From NCBI RefSeq assembly GCF_026262505.1, contig NC_067206.1, forward strand, positions 5,546,879 to 5,610,878: DNA of 64,000 nucleotides, read 5' to 3'. The notes under the pieces were generated by a model that saw nothing but the letters and a program-made list of their open reading frames with translations, was not told where the DNA came from and did not search any database. The position numbers and the translations under genes are program-made. Of the stretch, positions 8,981-19,738 are shown one piece after another (the stretch's first letter is position 1; each line of letters opens with the position of its first letter). The stretch is from Trichomonas vaginalis G3 (Eukaryota; Parabasalia; Trichomonadida; Trichomonadidae).

Positions 8981-9520
8981 AAATTGTTATATTGGATGAT
9001 TAAATTTATCCAAGTTCTACCTTACGAGTCAGCCATTCGTTGAATGGATTACATTGTTAGTTTGACAATGTAAGGTCTATTTTTTACCGGAAGCACCTTA
9101 GGGACTGGCAACCTCTAAGACTTCCAAATCATCCGCTCTGAGAATTGATTATGGAAAATTATCTTTGAGTTGAGATTAAGATAATTTATTTTTTTTTCTT
9201 GAGAATTAATTAATCTGAGTGCCTTCAAAATCATTTACTTAACTATCTTAAGTAATTCCATAGACCTGACTTAGATTTTTTATTAATAATCTTGAACTAT
9301 TGATATGATTTCTGAGTTATTGGTCAATTTATGCCAAAATCAATTAGAAAACTTAGTTAGAGTTAGAGTTCATTAGAGTTTGCTTAAATATTCTTATATT
9401 TCATTTGATATTTCAAATTATGATAATATTTTTTTGAAAAAATAGTATTAAAAGAGATTGTAATTTCGTTAAAGAATTCAACATTTATGAAACGATTAAA
9501 AATAGAGCATGATCTTTCCT
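8981..9520. other. intergenic with a structured patch
   Basis: Bases 9,020-9,130 are G+C-richer than their surroundings and contain two adjacent stem-loops (CCATTCgttGAATGG, and TTACATTGT/ACAATGTAA) followed by a T run. The remainder up to 9,520 is AT-rich with nothing recognised. Confidence 0.5.
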
Positions 9521-10015
9521 TTATTTCGTTGGGAAGAAGATTTCACAAAATTCATCGTAAGTTAATTCACCATCACCATCCTCATCGAACTCCTTGATTA
9601 AATATTCAACTTGCTTTTCTGTCTTGTCTTCTCCAACTAAATGGTAAGCAGCCAAAATATCTTTTACGCCAATCTTAGCGTTCTTATCAAAGTCAAACTG
9701 TCCAAATGCTTTCTCAACTACATCTCTACGTGTTTGCTCGCCGTATTGTTTGAGAGCAATCTTTTGGAAAATTTTGAATGGCATTCCATCTTTGAGGCAT
9801 TCATAGTGCTCAAAGTACTTATCTGTCTTTGTTTTTGTCATTTCAAAGCCAAGTGAACGAAATGCGTATCTGAATTCATGTTTATCGAGTGTATTTGAGT
9901 TGTTTGTATCAAATGTATGGAAGGCCTTTTCGATTTCTTCTTGGTGATTCTTTTCTATGATTTCTTGTCTTGGATCGGCCTCTTCCTGCTTAATTCCACT
10001 GCGGCGAGAACTCAT
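9521..10015 (-). CDS. centrin-like EF-hand protein
   Basis: A 164-residue calcium-binding protein of the centrin/caltractin family, which acts at basal bodies and contractile fibres. A charged N-terminal tail of ~25 residues is followed by four EF-hand units. EF1 (DTNNSNTLDKHE, about residue 35) and EF4 (DEDGDGELTYDE, about 145) have good calcium loops. EF3 (DFDKNAKIGVKD) is partial and EF2 is degenerate, the common centrin pattern. A GTAACCGTTACGG palindrome directly upstream of the start is a likely promoter site. The length matches the family. Confidence 0.85.
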   Translation of the reverse strand: MSSRRSGIKQEEADPRQEIIEKNHQEEIEKAFHTFDTNNSNTLDKHEFRYAFRSLGFEMTKTKTDKYFEHYECLKDGMPFKIFQKIALKQYGEQTRRDVVEKAFGQFDFDKNAKIGVKDILAAYHLVGEDKTEKQVEYLIKEFDEDGDGELTYDEFCEIFFPTK

Positions 10016-10689
10016 TTTTTGCCGTAACGGTTACTGCTCAAACTGAAAGCGATAATGTAAAGAAGGTGATATACATAATTTATCAATTTTGATACGTTCA
10101 TATCCCATACATATTATTTACCAAAGAAAGCTTGCCTCAATATCAGCAATTTTCCTTTGATTCTTTTAATTTGTTTTATTTGGTTTTGTACAACATAAAT
10201 ACAAATTTCATGCATCGAATACATCTCATTTTTGCAGTCCCATATTGAAAATATCAATTTCAAAAATTAGGTTAATCTTTCTAGTATAATTGGGATGTGT
10301 TAATTATACTAGAGGAGTATAAGAATATTCTAAGCGATTCACAAATGGCATTTACCTCAAGATGTATCTTAGCAAATTTACAATATCATTTTCCCTCAAT
10401 ATTGAATTATTGCCGTTAAACCTCTGATTAGATCAAGAATTTAAATGTATTAGAATGGCTCTTCAATCTAACATTCGATTCATATGTGAAGAAATCTTAA
10501 ATTACAGGATAAATCGATTGCTTTCCCCTATGATATAGACTCTATATACAAATTAAATATCAGATAAATCATTTAAATGTGATATATGCTTAATCACATG
10601 TACGTTTAAAATGATTTATAGATTTGTGTAGCAATGGCGCTTCACGCCAATGTTTGATGAAAATTTTGTTGAAAATTTTTTTTCAAATA
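10016..10689. other. intergenic
   Basis: AT-rich spacer between the divergent centrin-like and kinesin genes. No further gene or repeat is seen. The frame of the kinesin gene remains open upstream to about 10,624, but that part has no kinesin similarity. Confidence 0.5.
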
Positions 10690-12672
10690 ATGAGTAAAGA
10701 ATGCATTCAAGTTTTTGCAAGAGTTCGCCCATGCGGAGACCCTGCAAATGACTTTAATGGTGTTGCTATCGATGAGCTTGATGGGCATAGTCTCCGTTTC
10801 AACTTACCTCCAGGAGTTTCATCTGGAGTTCCAGCCACACACCATTTCAACTTCTCTGGTATATTCTGGAAGGATAGCGAGCAGACTCAGATATTCGATG
10901 TTGTTGGCAGACCTTTACTCGAACACGCTTTGAATGGATACAATGCAACTCTTTTCGCTTATGGCCAAACTGGCTCAGGCAAGACATTTACCATTATAGG
11001 CGATGGCACAAGAGAAAACGCAGGCATTGTTCCACGCGCTATTGAAGTCGTTTACGAGAAAAAGAAACAACCAGATTATCAAAACCTCGAAATTCAAATA
11101 TCATACTTAGAAATATACAACAACGTAGCATATGACCTTCTTACTGCTTCTCCGAACAAGCAAATGAACAAATTAGAGGATTTAACAAAAGTTACATTCG
11201 TTGAAAAAGGAAATAAGACATTATTCAAAGATTTACTGACAGAGAAATCTCCTACATTCGAGAGTGCCCATAAACTCTTCTGGCTTGGCGAAACTGCGAG
11301 ACAAAAAGCCGCAACAGTTAATAACAAATATTCATCACGTAGCCACACGATCTTTACATTCCATTTCACTCTCGAGACAGATACAAGGAAGCTCAAATCC
11401 CAAATCAACTTCGTTGACTTAGCCGGTTCCGAAAAATTTGGTTCATTAGAAGGCGAAGTCGATCAAAGGAAGCGAGAAGCACGAGCCATCAATATGTCAT
11501 TACACAACCTACAGCAAGTCATTATTGGCCTAAACGAGAAGAGATCTCATATTCCATTCCGAGATTCCGTTTTAACAAGGTTTTTGAAGGACTCCCTCAT
11601 CGGCAATGTCAAGACCTCCATGATTGCCACCATCTCTACCAACAAAAACCACATTCCCGAGTCAATTTCCACCTGCAGATTTGGCGAATCTGTTGCGGAG
11701 ATCCAGACAAAGACATCTATCAACGAAATGGAGATGTCTCCCAAAGAAGTCATCGAGAGATTACGATCCGAAGTCGCCAGGCTAAGGGAAGAACTCGCAT
11801 CAGTCAGATTTGGCGGTTCTACAAGCAGCGACAACCTTTCTGCGCCAACAAGTCTTCTTTCCAGCCGCGGCCGATTAAGTGCAGACGAATCCAAAGAGCT
11901 GAAAGAGAGGGTTGACGCATATCTCAACGATGACAAACAAACTCTTGAGCTTTCCAACATGAGACAAGCCAATTTCTGTCTGGATTACATGAAAGAGATC
12001 ATCAAGAAGAACTATTCATCATCATTACAAGTTTCTGCACTTGCACAGAAGCTGAAAGACTCAGAACTGAAAGTTACGAGGCTTGTCAACATGATGAAAG
12101 AGAGACAGAAGAGCAGAGATGCAGGGGAAAGCGGGATATCAAGAGAAGCTGCTTTCATTCAGTTCCGAAACACTCATGAGAAGTATCAAGAGGAGTTATC
12201 AATCCACGAACAGTTGAAAGATGTGTTGAAACAGGCAGAAGCATTGGGAGACAGAGCAAAACAACTGAGGACACAAATGGACCTTCTTCACAACGAAATA
12301 TCGAATTTGGAAGAGGAAGACGAAGAAGTTTCATCAGAACTAAATAACGCAGAAGGAATAGAAACAAATGAATTGCAGGCGAAACTGGAAAGAGTTCAGA
12401 ATCTTGCTGTTGATAAAGAAGTAGAATTGGAAGAAATAACTTCTGAGTTTAATGAAACTGTTGAAAAAATTGGAAAGTCTAAGGAATTGGTTGCAAAACT
12501 GCAGAAAGATATAAAACAAGTGAGAGAAATTGTTCAGAATGATTTTAAGGAATTTTGGGAAAAAACTATTCTTGGATACACAAATAAAGAAGAACCTGGA
12601 ACACCTTCAACACCTAGAAAGATTCCGCACGCAAAATATAACTCACTTAGACCTTTGACTCCTTCAAAATAA
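10690..12672 (+). CDS. kinesin motor protein, kinesin-9 (KIF6/KIF9)-like
   Basis: A 660-residue plus-end-type microtubule motor, read from the ATG at 10,690 because the motor domain starts there (KECIQVFARVRP). The motor covers about residues 5-345, with P-loop GQTGSGKT (92-99), switch I NNKYSSRSH and switch II VDLAGSE. Immediately after the motor comes ELASVRF with a heavily charged helix, then long coiled coils to about residue 640 and a short Pro/Thr-rich tail. The neck and early tail sequence fits the kinesin-9 group, which works in flagella; the subfamily is less certain than the motor call. Confidence 0.9.
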   Translation: MSKECIQVFARVRPCGDPANDFNGVAIDELDGHSLRFNLPPGVSSGVPATHHFNFSGIFWKDSEQTQIFDVVGRPLLEHALNGYNATLFAYGQTGSGKTFTIIGDGTRENAGIVPRAIEVVYEKKKQPDYQNLEIQISYLEIYNNVAYDLLTASPNKQMNKLEDLTKVTFVEKGNKTLFKDLLTEKSPTFESAHKLFWLGETARQKAATVNNKYSSRSHTIFTFHFTLETDTRKLKSQINFVDLAGSEKFGSLEGEVDQRKREARAINMSLHNLQQVIIGLNEKRSHIPFRDSVLTRFLKDSLIGNVKTSMIATISTNKNHIPESISTCRFGESVAEIQTKTSINEMEMSPKEVIERLRSEVARLREELASVRFGGSTSSDNLSAPTSLLSSRGRLSADESKELKERVDAYLNDDKQTLELSNMRQANFCLDYMKEIIKKNYSSSLQVSALAQKLKDSELKVTRLVNMMKERQKSRDAGESGISREAAFIQFRNTHEKYQEELSIHEQLKDVLKQAEALGDRAKQLRTQMDLLHNEISNLEEEDEEVSSELNNAEGIETNELQAKLERVQNLAVDKEVELEEITSEFNETVEKIGKSKELVAKLQKDIKQVREIVQNDFKEFWEKTILGYTNKEEPGTPSTPRKIPHAKYNSLRPLTPSK

Positions 12673-13387
12673 CTTTTTTTATTTTTGTTGTTATTATATA
12701 TTATATATATTTTTTTGTTTTAAATTTATTCATTGGAATTTATAAAATGTAATTTTATATAAAACTCAGTTTCTTTTTCTTTTTCGATAAAAATGTTCCT
12801 TAATTAACCTTCATACATCTTTCATGGGGTAAAAACGAATCATAGGGGTTCATATATACAAGAACTCAGGCTGAATAAATATTGTGCATATGGTTTGCAG
12901 AACTCTCATGATAATTAAATCCAAAAAAATGTGACATTTTGGGTGTATCGTTCATCCCAATGATGGCTTGTTCAAAAAATCGCATGTCATTTTTGGGAGT
13001 TGTAAATAAAATATGACACCCATTAATATTCATCTTGCACTATTCAAAATAAATTGAGGAACTATGAGTGATTTTCAGAGCTTCTGATTGAATTTTAGCA
13101 CTCTTTATCTCATTGAGAAAAATTGATATGGAAATACTCCTCTTAATGGTGCACTTTCAATTTTCTGACATCTACTCGATTTTTTTCATGACAAAAGATG
13201 TTCAAATCATCTTTTTTATAACCTGATATATTATTCATTACAATGACAAGTCATAGACGTATATGCTAACGTTTTGACTGAAAAATAATCATATATGGAG
13301 CAAAAAATCGTACTATTTTTTTTTACCTTTTGAATTTACATTTTTAATTTATCGAGAAATGAATACAAGACAGAGAATATATATGTA
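12673..13387. other. intergenic
   Basis: AT-rich spacer of 715 bp. Two loosely similar TGACA..TTTTGGG stretches occur at about 12,931 and 12,987. Nothing else is recognised. Confidence 0.5.
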
Positions 13388-14100
13388 CTACATAATAATT
13401 AAAGGGCATAAAAGAGTTATGATATTAAAAGAAAATGTTTTGTAAGATTGAGATTTGCAATCAGGAAGAGGAATATAATGGATTATAGATGAATCTGCAG
13501 GTGTATTACGGAAAAAAGCATTTGAATCAATATTCAATTTATATTCTTTATTTTGAATTTCTATATATTCTATACTTTTACATGTATAAAAGAAATAACC
13601 TTGTATAGTTCTAACTGATGAAGGAAATATTACATATTTGGTAAAGTTATGAAAAGAAAAGGCAGCAAGCCAAATAAGCTCAACGCCTTGAGGAACTGCA
13701 ATGAATGTTTCATTTCGATTTGGAGGCCAAAAATATAAAATAGTCTCATCTTTAGAAAATAAAGTTCCATTGATATCTTTAAAATATTTATTTGATTCAT
13801 TTACAAAAATATTTTTGATAGTATATGTATAATCAAACGATTGATCTGATGATATTTTTTGCAATGATGATGGCAAATAAACATTTTCAACTTGTAAATT
13901 AAAAAAAAGTTATTATTTATTTGCATGAGTGAATTATCAAACGAAACATTGATTAACTTCGTGTCAAATATGAAAGCATTTTGTTCAATTATATTAAAAC
14001 CTCGAAGCTCAAGAGATTTCGCATTTTGATTTTCGTTGTGTCCGGAAAATGTTCCAGAACCTTCAATAATGAATGCAGATTCGCCTGTAGTAGCATACAT
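13388..14100 (-). pseudogene. BspA-like leucine-rich-repeat protein, frameshifted
   Basis: Remains of a surface-type LRR_5 (BspA-like) protein of the family greatly expanded in Trichomonas. The 5' part (from 14,100) reads SLELRGFNIIEQNAFIF..LINVSFDN, and the 3' part reads LPSSLQKI..IFPSSVRTIQGYFF..SIEYIEI, both typical repeat units. The two lie in different frames, shifted at the T8 run near 13,900. The end is a hydrophobic tail (NIITLLCPLIIM), which may be a remnant membrane anchor. The copy of ~240 codons is short for the family, so it is probably dead. Confidence 0.65.
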
Positions 14101-14206
14101 CTTATTGACTACTATTTAAAAATTATATATATTTCATTGGAATATCCTTTTGGAAAGTGTCACTTTTTATAATTTTAAAGGTTGGTAAAGAACTAATCAT
14201 ATAGTT

Positions 14207-14212
14207 ATCATT
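14207..14212. repeat. target site duplication of Polinton copy B, left
   Basis: ATCATT immediately outside the left terminus; the same six bases lie outside the right terminus at 32,269-32,274. Six-base duplications are normal for Polintons. Confidence 0.9.
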
Positions 14213-14456
14213 AGTAGTATATGTTGATGGGTTTTGTGACTTTTTTTGTAAACGTAAGAATTCATACAATATCGAGCGATTTTGTATCATTTTTTTTAAC
14301 ATATGAAGTAAAAAATGTATGATTCTTACGGTTTTTATTCTTACGTTTTTGAATAAATCAAGATTTAAAAAATTTTCAAAATTGTAAGACATTTACACTC
14401 AGCCCATACATAATGAAATAAAAAATAATTTTTTAAAAAAAAATAAACTTTAAAAA
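14213..14456. repeat. Polinton copy B left terminal inverted repeat
   Basis: About 243 bp matching 32,027-32,268 in inverted orientation, differing visibly only in A-run lengths near the inner end. An outward-reading ORF inside it is repeated in both arms and is not a gene. Confidence 0.93.
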
Positions 14457-14514
14457 AATTAAAGTTATTTTTAAAATAATTTATTTCATCTTTTATAAAA
14501 GAAGCTATATATAG

Positions 14515-14622
14515 ATGATGTCAGATATTCCGCGATTAATTAAACATTGTTTAAATCCTGAATGGAATCAATGGAGTCATAATCAAAGACCTCATAAACG
14601 AGAAAAAGAAATTAGAAACTAA
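14515..14622 (+). CDS. 35-residue Polinton ORF
   Basis: Short ORF just inside the left repeat, starting MMSDIPRLIKHCLN and ending with a basic tail (HKREKEIRN). It overlaps the stop of the convergent gene at 14,619 by four bases. No family is recognised. The compact fit between leader and neighbour is the only support. Confidence 0.3.
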   Translation: MMSDIPRLIKHCLNPEWNQWSHNQRPHKREKEIRN

Positions 14623-14987
14623 TGATTATTTGAATTTATGAAATCAATTATTTGATTCATTCTTTCTTCAATCTCTTCTATTCTTTTTGTTAAATCATCA
14701 ATTTTCATTAATGAGGTGATTCTTGATTGAGGAATAGATTTCAAACTAACCACTCCTTTTATTTTTGAAATTTTGAATCCATCAACTTTAAACATTTTAT
14801 TCAATTTACACGTTGTCAATTCTTCAAATAATTTTTTATTATTAGCATAATAGTCATTAAATTCTTCAACAGATGAAAAAATTTTTATTTCAGTAATTGG
14901 TTTAACAACGTTTATTTTTTGTTGAACATTTTCACTTTCATTTATTTCTTCCTCCTCCGTTTCATTTATTTTTAAAATCGGTTTCAT
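14619..14987 (-). CDS. hypothetical coiled-coil Polinton protein
   Basis: A 122-residue protein with no family recognised. An acidic N-terminus (ETEEEEINESE), a central mixed region (VEEFNDYYANNKKLFEEL..) and a C-terminal heptad-like helix (LTKRIEEIEERMNQIIDFI) suggest a small oligomerising protein. It appears whole. It is convergent with the 35-residue ORF and divergent from the membrane-active-type gene at 15,054, with 66 bp between starts. Confidence 0.5.
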   Translation of the reverse strand: MKPILKINETEEEEINESENVQQKINVVKPITEIKIFSSVEEFNDYYANNKKLFEELTTCKLNKMFKVDGFKISKIKGVVSLKSIPQSRITSLMKIDDLTKRIEEIEERMNQIIDFINSNNH

Positions 14988-15053
14988 TTATCATTAAATA
15001 AAAATTAGAATATAAGTGATGAAATATATTTTTTAATTAATATTAAATCAGAA

Positions 15054-15290
15054 ATGGCGGCAGGATTCTTTAAAAAATTATGGGATGGAATTAAGAAAGC
15101 TGCGGGTTGGGTTCATAAAAAGATTATTAAACCCATTGCAAACTTTTTGGCACCAGTAGCGAAAACGGCAGGAACTATCATAGGTGGGGTATTAGGTACT
15201 AAAGCAGGTAATCCGGCGATGGGAGCACAAGCAGGTAACGCAATTGGTGGAATAGCTGAAGGAATACTTAATAAAATAGGGGGTAGATAG
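15054..15290 (+). CDS. membrane-active (pVI-like) small protein, copy 1
   Basis: A 78-residue product beginning MAAGFFKKLWDGIKKAAGWV. This N-terminal stretch is a textbook amphipathic helix (hydrophobic face F, L, W, I, A, V; lysines opposite). A Gly/Ala-rich hydrophobic segment follows (about residues 43-65). The layout and the G.F..LW.GIK flavour recall the membrane-lytic helix of adenovirus protein VI and the proteins proposed for that role in adintoviruses. That similarity is an impression and was not tested by alignment. The gene looks whole and lies next to the capsid gene. Confidence 0.5.
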   Translation: MAAGFFKKLWDGIKKAAGWVHKKIIKPIANFLAPVAKTAGTIIGGVLGTKAGNPAMGAQAGNAIGGIAEGILNKIGGR

Positions 15291-15319
15291 TGGAAAAATA
15301 AATTATTTTAAAATTATTT

Positions 15320-15535
15320 TTATCTTAGTATCGGTTGTAGTCTTTGATAAACTTTTTCTCGTTTATTTAAAACTTCTCTTATTGGGGCAGCTTTTGGTGT
15401 TATTGATTCAGCAACATCACTAATTGCTTCTTTATTCTTAAATATCCAATTTGCTCCCTTCTTCATTGTTTCCCAAACTTTACTCGCTCCTCTTTTTACT
15501 CTATCCCACAGTTTCTTAAATATACCTGCAGCCAT
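15320..15535 (-). CDS. membrane-active (pVI-like) small protein, copy 2
   Basis: A 71-residue paralogue of the preceding gene, convergent with it (29 bp between stops). It begins MAAGIFKKLWDRVKRGASKV, so the first 11 residues match copy 1 except for one (F/I). After the shared amphipathic helix the two diverge: this one lacks the Gly/Ala hydrophobic segment and ends in a basic helical tail. It looks whole. The pair suggests duplication with division of labour. Function is inferred from the helix only. Confidence 0.5.
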   Translation of the reverse strand: MAAGIFKKLWDRVKRGASKVWETMKKGANWIFKNKEAISDVAESITPKAAPIREVLNKREKVYQRLQPILR

Positions 15536-15604
15536 AGTTGATTATTTCATTAAAATTAAAAATTCATTTTCATCTTTTAATTTTGATTTTTTATTTATTA
15601 ATAA

Positions 15605-17247
15605 ATGACGACTAACTATTTAGTGCCAAACACTAAACCGATTAATGGAAATGTGTTTCATTCATTCGAAAAGATAAATGAAATATTCGCAAAGAATGAC
15701 GGTAGAAGATATTATAGAGAACTTGCAAGTTCATGCTATGACTCTGATGCTCCATATTTTGATGATAAACAAACTCATTTAAGAATTACAAATCCGGCTC
15801 ATGATGTGAACCAATTAGGTGACACATATATTAAACGCAAAGTTAAAGCAACTCTAGTTTCAAATAAAGCTTTCACATGTGATGCCGCTTTTAAATGTAT
15901 GCGTTTATTCGTTGGTTACAAATCATCAAATCAAAGCTTTAAACAATTAGAAGTAGAAACCGAAAGAGGTGATGCCGGTTATCTTCAGATGGATTGCGCC
16001 CGTGAATCTTTTGCATTTGCAACATATAAACCAAAATCAGAAAGGAAAGTTAAAAAGTTTGTTCATTCGTTATATAATAATGTTCAAAAATATGATAACT
16101 CAGTATGTGGTAAATATATTGACCCTTCAGAAGTTTTCAAGAGAGCAAATGAAGAAGTTGATGTCACTTTTGATATGATTATTCCGGTAAATGATTTGTT
16201 AGCATTTCAGGCGTTCGATGATTATCCTAAATCATTTGGTGATATCATTCTTAAATATTATGTTTTCAGGGATACTTTAGTATTTTGTCAGGTTGACCCG
16301 TTAAGAGTTGCTGATTTACAAAATTACGTTTATGAAAAGATAACTGATGAAAATTATGAAAAGATTATGAATCATGTTTATAAATATGATCGCAAATTCC
16401 AACAAATCGGACTTCCTGCCAAATTAATTACAAGCTTAGTCGCTACATCTGCTGACGCAACAGTTGAAGACGTTATTATTTCATGCACAAAGATGGAAGT
16501 TTTAGAGGATAAATGCATTACACCAGGATACGGTTTAATTGAAGAATCAGTTAAAGCAATACCACGTTTATTTAGTAAGGAAGATCCATTCATGATTTCC
16601 AGCTCAACATATTGACGTTCGTTCACTAAATGGAGGTTGCATCACTCCTGAAGGTATTAGCTCAGATTTCTCATACGCTCTTCATAATGTTACAGATGTT
16701 GTGTTAGCATTTCCGAAGAATGCAATGCAAAGAACGGTTTTAGAAAATCCAATGCTTCGAGGTCTTCAGGTCACTATAGATTCCAGAAACTTCCCCGATC
16801 AAGCGATGACCACAGTGGGTGACATATTCTTTACACGTATGCTTCAAGCTTCTGATTTAGATGGAGTGAATGAATGCACGGAAGAATACGAGGACTCATT
16901 AACTAGACCAATGAATGCAGATGATGGCATGCCATTAGCTAGAACATGGAAAGACCAAACTTCATTCTTATGCACTATTCCAGTTCAACGTGATGGAGGG
17001 GGTATATTCTTTGATGGATTTAGAAACTTTCAACTCACAAGTTACAGTACAAGTGAAAGCTTATCCAATCATTCAGGGTGAAAATGACACTTACTGTTCA
17101 AAGGTGACAAATCCTCCTCAGGTTTGGTTTACTAGGACTACATATTGGACATGGACACCGGATGAAGGTTTGAAATATCATCCAACAGGTACACCACCAC
17201 AGTATAGAAGTTCATATGATGAAATATTGATGAATAGAAATGTTTAA
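15605..17247 (+). pseudogene. Polinton major capsid protein, broken
   Basis: Remains of the ~540-codon double-jelly-roll-type major capsid gene. The start (MTTNYLVPNTKPINGNVFHS) is preserved, and the later part contains VTIDSRNFPDQ followed by a conserved-looking VGDIFFTRML block and a Trp/Thr-rich end. Length, position between the membrane-active-type pair and the packaging ATPase, and the general pattern support the call. It is a fossil with about two breaks. Confidence 0.7.
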
Positions 17248-17335
17248 AATTATAAATTTATTTTTGATTAAATGGATTTAAATTCATCCCCCTTATGAAG
17301 AATTAGCAGGAGTATATAATACATACGTAGATGAT

Positions 17336-18093
17336 ATGATTAATGAAGCATTGAGTGATAATAGAAATGCTCTATCTAAGGAAAAATTAATGAAAATTCC
17401 ATATTCTGAATGTTACTTAAATTCAATCACTGCAGCAATTGGTAAACAAAATAAAGGTAAAACATTAACGATATTAAAACAAATTATCATTATTGCTAAC
17501 ACTTCCCCCCATTCACATGTGTTAATTTATATCAACCGTTCAGGTTCACCTTCAGATGATACATTTGAATCTTTAAAGCATTTAATCAAAATTCCAATTA
17601 TTTATTTATCACAAGAAGAAGCAGAAGATTATTTAAAAACTTTTTAATGTATAAAGAATTATATAATACAATCAAGAAGCAAGGATTAGAGATAAAATTA
17701 TTGATAAACAACGGGATGAATTATTTGAAACACTTTCTATTTCAAATTTTGATAGAGAATTTGCATTCACTCATTTTTCTAGATGATGCAGTGAAATCAA
17801 AACTAATAACAAATGAGAAATCATATTTTAATCAGTTATTAACTCAATGTCGACACATTCAGTGTTCATTCTTCATGGCTGTTCAATACTTCAAAGCATT
17901 AAGCACAAACATTAAATCAAATCTATCAACACTTTTCATTTTCAGTGGGTTTAGTCGTCAACAGTTGAACGTTATGCTTTATCAAGTGAATTTACCAATG
18001 AGCATTAATGAACTTTACACACAATATCAGCAATTAGGTGAACATGGAAAAATAATAGTTGATTTAAATAAAGGAAGTGTTAAATTTGATTAA
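17336..18093 (+). pseudogene. Polinton packaging ATPase, broken
   Basis: Remains of the DNA-packaging ATPase. A Walker A-like loop (GKQNKGKT), a Walker B-like strand (LIFLDDA) and a C-terminal FSGFSRQQLNVML segment resembling the end of the copy A ATPase are visible. It follows the capsid gene on the same strand, whereas in copy A the ATPase is on the opposite strand to the penton-like gene. It is a fossil with one or two breaks. Confidence 0.65.
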
Positions 18094-18133
18094 CTTTTTA
18101 TAATTAATTTTTATTTTTTATTTATAATTAAAC

Positions 18134-19008
18134 ATGACAGAAATGGCAAATCTTCTACAGGTTCCATTAAAACAAGGGACAAACAAAAGGGGTGCATATA
18201 ATAGAACTATGAAAGTTCCTGATGGAATGAAAGAATTAGTTCATATTGTTGCTGGTCTTCAAAAAGATGTTAAACAAATGAGAAACGTTTTAACATTACC
18301 AGAAGCTCAAGCATATGCCAAACGTCAAGGTCCAAATTGGGAAGCACACGAAGCAGACATTACGGGTCCAAATGGAAAACCTGATGGTATAAATGAAGTT
18401 TTCGTTACTGATGGTCAAGGTAATATTAAAGTCATAAATGGTTACAAATTAACTATAACTGATTATCCTAAACGTAAAGCATATAATGAACGTTATCCTA
18501 TGCAATTTGATGAAAATGGAAAAGCTGTTAAACAATACATTGGAGAAGGTGAAAATGGTCCAATTAATTCATTACCGTTATAATCCATATTCTTATTTCA
18601 ATGAAGAATTAAATGCTATTGAAGAGGGACCGGATGGATTACCACGATATTCTAACCAGTTTGATGGTCAATATGCAAATATTAGACCTGAAATTTCAGC
18701 TAAGAAATTCTTTAAAAGTTGCTTTATTCGATCCAGTTTTCGCAAATGTTAAAGATGAACTTAAACAGCAATTCCAACCAATTATAGTAGCAAGAATTGC
18801 ATCGGGTGCTTTATCTCAAGCATTCAAAGATTTAATTAAGAAACCATTATATCAGCAACGAGGTTTAACTTATGATTTAGTTAAGGAATCAGATAAAAGA
18901 AAATTTGAGAAATCAGATGATTATAAGAATGCAATTAATGAATATATTAAGTCTATTAATTACGATGAAACAGCTAAAAATCAACTTCATGAACAAATAC
19001 AGGAATAA
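18134..19008 (+). pseudogene. Polinton virion-type protein of unknown role, broken
   Basis: Remains of a protein of about 290 residues. The N-terminal part has a short helical segment, then Gly/Asn-rich beta-like sequence ([28 protein letters not shown]). The C-terminal part is helical and charged. I do not recognise the family. The position between the packaging ATPase and the penton-like gene suggests a structural or assembly protein. It is a fossil with about two breaks. Confidence 0.45.
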
Positions 19009-19066
19009 TAGATTCAAAAGTTCCAGCAAAATAAAAGTTTAAATATATTTTTTTATTCGAATATAA

Positions 19067-19738
19067 ATGAGAAGACGTTTCACTAGTCAAAAGAACACTA
19101 ACGCAAAAGCAGAGATTACGGTTGGTTATAACGTAAATGATGATAAATCACGAATTATTCAAAATGTTAAAGTTAATGTTAGCCCCGAATTAACAAGGTC
19201 AGCAACTCAACCAAATTTATTAACTCGTGACTTACCGAAGAATGAGGAGAATGAAGAAAACCATGAGAATGGAGACCCAATCATTTTATCTGAACCCGGT
19301 AAAGAACCCGTTGAAATTCCCACTTATCCAACATACCCCCCGCCTCTTTCATCAAACATCGAGAACCCATATAAAATAGACATTAATTCTGAATTAATGA
19401 AAATTTACCGTGATATAATAATTAATAATTATGATTCAATAATAAATTTAATTGACCAATCCGGTTTAATTATTTTACCTTATGAATCATTAATTCACAT
19501 TATCGCCATTCTGTGTGATGTTCAAGATTCAGACGTTAAGATTCAATTTTTCATAGATGATGAGGTTTCATGCTGTGGAACAGTTGCAAAAATAAATCCT
19601 ATAAAGGATATTAGCACAATTAAGATATCAAAGAACGGAACAACAACTGAACTTCATTTAACATATAATGATATTTATAATAAAATAGTTGATGAATATA
19701 AAATATCACTTGAAAAATTCTTTGTTAAGGCTATTTAA
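19067..19738 (+). CDS. hypothetical Polinton protein
   Basis: A 223-residue product that looks whole. The basic N-terminus (MRRRFTSQKN), a Glu/Asn/Pro-rich linker (to about residue 100, including PTYPTYPPP) and a C-terminal domain rich in Ile (from about 105) are its main features. No family is recognised. The stop overlaps the convergent neighbour at 19,735 by a few bases. Confidence 0.5.
   Translation: MRRRFTSQKNTNAKAEITVGYNVNDDKSRIIQNVKVNVSPELTRSATQPNLLTRDLPKNEENEENHENGDPIILSEPGKEPVEIPTYPTYPPPLSSNIENPYKIDINSELMKIYRDIIINNYDSIINLIDQSGLIILPYESLIHIIAILCDVQDSDVKIQFFIDDEVSCCGTVAKINPIKDISTIKISKNGTTTELHLTYNDIYNKIVDEYKISLEKFFVKAI

Noticed and set aside
10624-10689. Longer N-terminus for the kinesin gene.
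   Set aside because: The extra 22 codons have no kinesin similarity and start from a non-ATG codon; the ATG at 10,690 starts the motor domain.
14123-14392. An outward-reading ORF (MSYNFENFLN..) present at both ends of Polinton B (also 32,089-32,412).
   Set aside because: It lies in the terminal inverted repeats and continues into different flanks on each side, so it is a by-product of the repeat.
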